Translations under genes and position numbers: made by a program
From: Lobosporangium transversale
Taxonomy: Eukaryota; Mortierellomycota; Mortierellomycetes; Mortierellales; Mortierellaceae
Reading direction: 5' to 3'
Length of the DNA stretch: 64,000 bases
NCBI RefSeq assembly: GCF_002105155.1
Contig: NW_019029042.1
Location: 62,001-126,000 of the forward strand
Shown: positions 62,430-64,000 of the stretch, one piece after another
How the letters are laid out: each line of letters begins with the position of its first letter
Position numbering within the stretch: the first letter of the stretch is position 1
The notes under the pieces: model-generated
Database searches by the model: none
What the model was told of the DNA's origin: nothing
What the model saw: only the letters and a program-made list of their open reading frames with translations

Positions 62430-63483
62430 TGCGTTTTAGATGATTATGAGTTTAAGATATAGAATACAAAAAGATGAAGCAAACAAAAATACAAATTATA
62501 TATTAAGGATTGGAGATCAAAATAGACAGAGGGCAGAATAAGAAAAAGAGTGAAGGGGGAGGAGGGAATTAGAAGAGAAGTGAATGAGAATGAGAATGAG
62601 AATGGTGGAATGTAAGAAAAAAAGTAAGGCCCATTTTATTTCTTTTGTGATTACACAGACATTTTGTGTTCGCCCTTTGGCTCTTGTGCCCGTTCCAATA
62701 GGGTTATGTTCGGTACACCCAACCCACACTAAACGAAAAGGGAGCATTTTCGGGTGTAGAGTTAGGCGTCTGGTCCCTTTATTTATTCTTTCTTTGATTT
62801 GATGGTGAGTAATTGTTATTGGCCTAGCAGTGATCAATGTGTCGTAGCAGAGCTTTGCATTGCAACTACAATGAAATCTTTCGGCGTCCCTTTTTCTTCT
62901 CACTGAAAAACAAACTATCAGTGTGTTTGACCCAGTTCTTGTAAACAATAAAATGGTTAACATGTGGATCACCAAAGGAACATTCGACTTTGAGACCAGG
63001 GGCATCCTGGAAGAATGTTGCCAAATCAATAGCTATTCTCTTTGTGCTCACTAACAAACGTTGTCGTATACATGTATACAAACATGCAGAAGGAAGAATT
63101 TGTAGTTCGCACACTCCACATGACCAGTATTTTTTTTTTTTTTTTTTTTTTTTGCGGCGCAGTGTTAAGTATATATTTTCATGACAGTTTTGTATTACGG
63201 ATTGTGAAAAAACCTTTTCACAATCAGCTATAACTTCTTACCAGCAGCTAGTTCATTCGAGTCAAACTACGGCCGCATTTCAATTATCCTTATCTCTTAC
63301 AAACAAACTAAGAAAGCCAATACCTTTTTTTTCTTCTACATACTTTTATTTTACTTTTTTTTTTTTCTGAAATAAGAATCCAGATACAAATTCGAGCTAC
63401 AAATTAAGTCTCCTTAATGCAATTCATAGAAGGAAAAAAAAAATGATAGGATGTCGTCGTAATGTAATACAAACCACCCTTAG
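62430..63483. other. Intergenic with a perfect 11-bp hairpin
   Basis: The promoter side of the permease and the 3' side of RAD23. A perfect inverted repeat, GATTGTGAAAA and TTTTCACAATC with a four-base loop, lies at 63200-63225. A T run is at about 63130-63153. A (GAGAAT)n-like stretch is at about 62585-62602. No gene seen. Confidence 0.55.
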
Positions 63484-64000
63484 TTATTGAGTGTCCTCTT
63501 CAAAGTCATCATTGCCATGGTCAAACAAGTAGTTGGCGGCCATCTGCTCGTCACGATCACAGGCCAAGAAAGCCTCCACAGCAGTCTGACGATCAAATCC
63601 AAGATTCTCAAGCTAAAAATTGTCAAATCAGAAATCATAGGATCAGGTCAACACAGCTTTTTTTTTTTTTTTTTTTTTTTTTGCGGATATTATAAAGCGC
63701 TAATCAAATAAGACTAGTAAAATATGACATGTATAACTTAAACTTACACGCTGAATAGCTTCTTGTTCCTCTTGTGTGACGTAGACGTGGTTGGTACCTG
63801 GTGGTGGAGCGCCTCCTTCATCACCTTCGTATCCTTCATTCAAGAGTTGCAGAAATCCTTGTTGGTTCTGATTGATAAGCTGCAACATATGAGGATTGGA
63901 CTGTCCAAGTTGGATCAAGAGAGGTTGGAGTAAATCAGGGTTATGCTGGACTAACTCGCGGATTTGCTGGAATTGAGGTTGATCTCTCAGAAAAGCCAAG
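63484..64000 (-). CDS. RAD23: RAD23 nucleotide-excision-repair protein, C-terminal part (5' partial)
   Basis: Minus-strand exons >64000-63748 and 63612-63484 give the last about 127 residues; the gene runs off the right edge. The visible part begins in the XPC-binding (STI1-like) domain: LAFLRDQPQFQQIRELVQHN, then LLIQLGQSNPHMLQLINQNQ. An acidic linker and the C-terminal UBA2 domain follow (EEQEAIQRLENLGFDRQTAV, ACDRDEQMAANYLFDHG), ending DDFEEDTQ. RAD23 shuttles ubiquitinated proteins to the proteasome and stabilises the XPC/Rad4 damage sensor. The N-terminal ubiquitin-like and UBA1 domains should lie beyond the window. The intron has a 22-nt T run. Confidence 0.95.

Noticed and set aside
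62517-63029. 170-residue minus-strand frame
   Set aside because: Low-information composition, no motif or intron structure, and located where the permease promoter must be.

Overview
The window is a stretch of a filamentous fungal chromosome. The genes carry many short GT-AG introns, often with long poly-T or poly-A runs inside them. The gene content is typical of early-diverging fungi, and the protein flavour (a Fanzor/TnpB-like relic fused to an XPG-like domain, NUDT2-like, MEMO1, a ZZZ3-like factor, an LPMO-like secreted protein) points to Mucoromycota, most likely Mortierellomycotina. That taxonomic placement is inference. All exon structures below were built by hand from splice signals and reading-frame phase; no transcript data were available.

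Layout, left to right. 2-3199 (+): broken gene with an XPG/FEN-like nuclease domain followed by a TnpB/Fanzor-like RuvC and zinc-finger module, cut by the left edge. 3462-6284 (+): ZZZ3-like SANT plus ZZ zinc-finger protein. 7138-7788 (+): single-domain rhodanese/CDC25-like phosphatase or arsenate reductase, tail-to-tail with RAD51 (8046-9948, -). 10235-12311 (+): serine-rich protein of unknown function. 12708-17127 (-): RhoGAP protein. 17979-24929: complete, apparently very young Ty3/Gypsy LTR retrotransposon with one long gag-pol frame and an additional antisense frame near its 3' end. 25338-25779 (-): glutaredoxin, divergent from a mitochondrial-type alpha/beta hydrolase (26046-27784, +). 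27893-28011: small hAT-like MITE with an 8-bp target duplication. 28374-28860: piggyBac-like transposase relic. A gene-poor, simple-repeat-rich stretch follows to about 33 kb.

33101-37928 (+): large C2H2 zinc-finger protein with a duplicated finger pair. 38297-39915 (-): MEMO1. 40397-41637 (+): unknown helical protein. 41868-43631 (+): leucine-rich-repeat protein. 43923-46727 (-): unusual fusion of a NUDT2-like Nudix domain, tandem CCCH fingers and a W2/eIF5C-like domain. 49338-51034 (+): CENP-B/Tc5-type HTH protein with Gln repeats. 52014-52187 (+): 57-aa MLRQ/B12D-like mitochondrial protein. 53727-55722 (+): PIG-X/PBN1 GPI-anchor factor. 58447-59427 (+): LPMO-like secreted protein. 59740-62429 (-): amino-acid/GABA-type permease. 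63484-64000 (-): C-terminal part of RAD23, cut by the right edge.

The genes do not form one pathway; this is an ordinary euchromatic neighbourhood with interleaved mobile elements. The observations most worth a second look are the XPG-Fanzor fusion, the Nudix-CCCH-W2 fusion with its GC-AG intron around a 157-bp (GA)n tract, and the antisense frame in the young Gypsy element.
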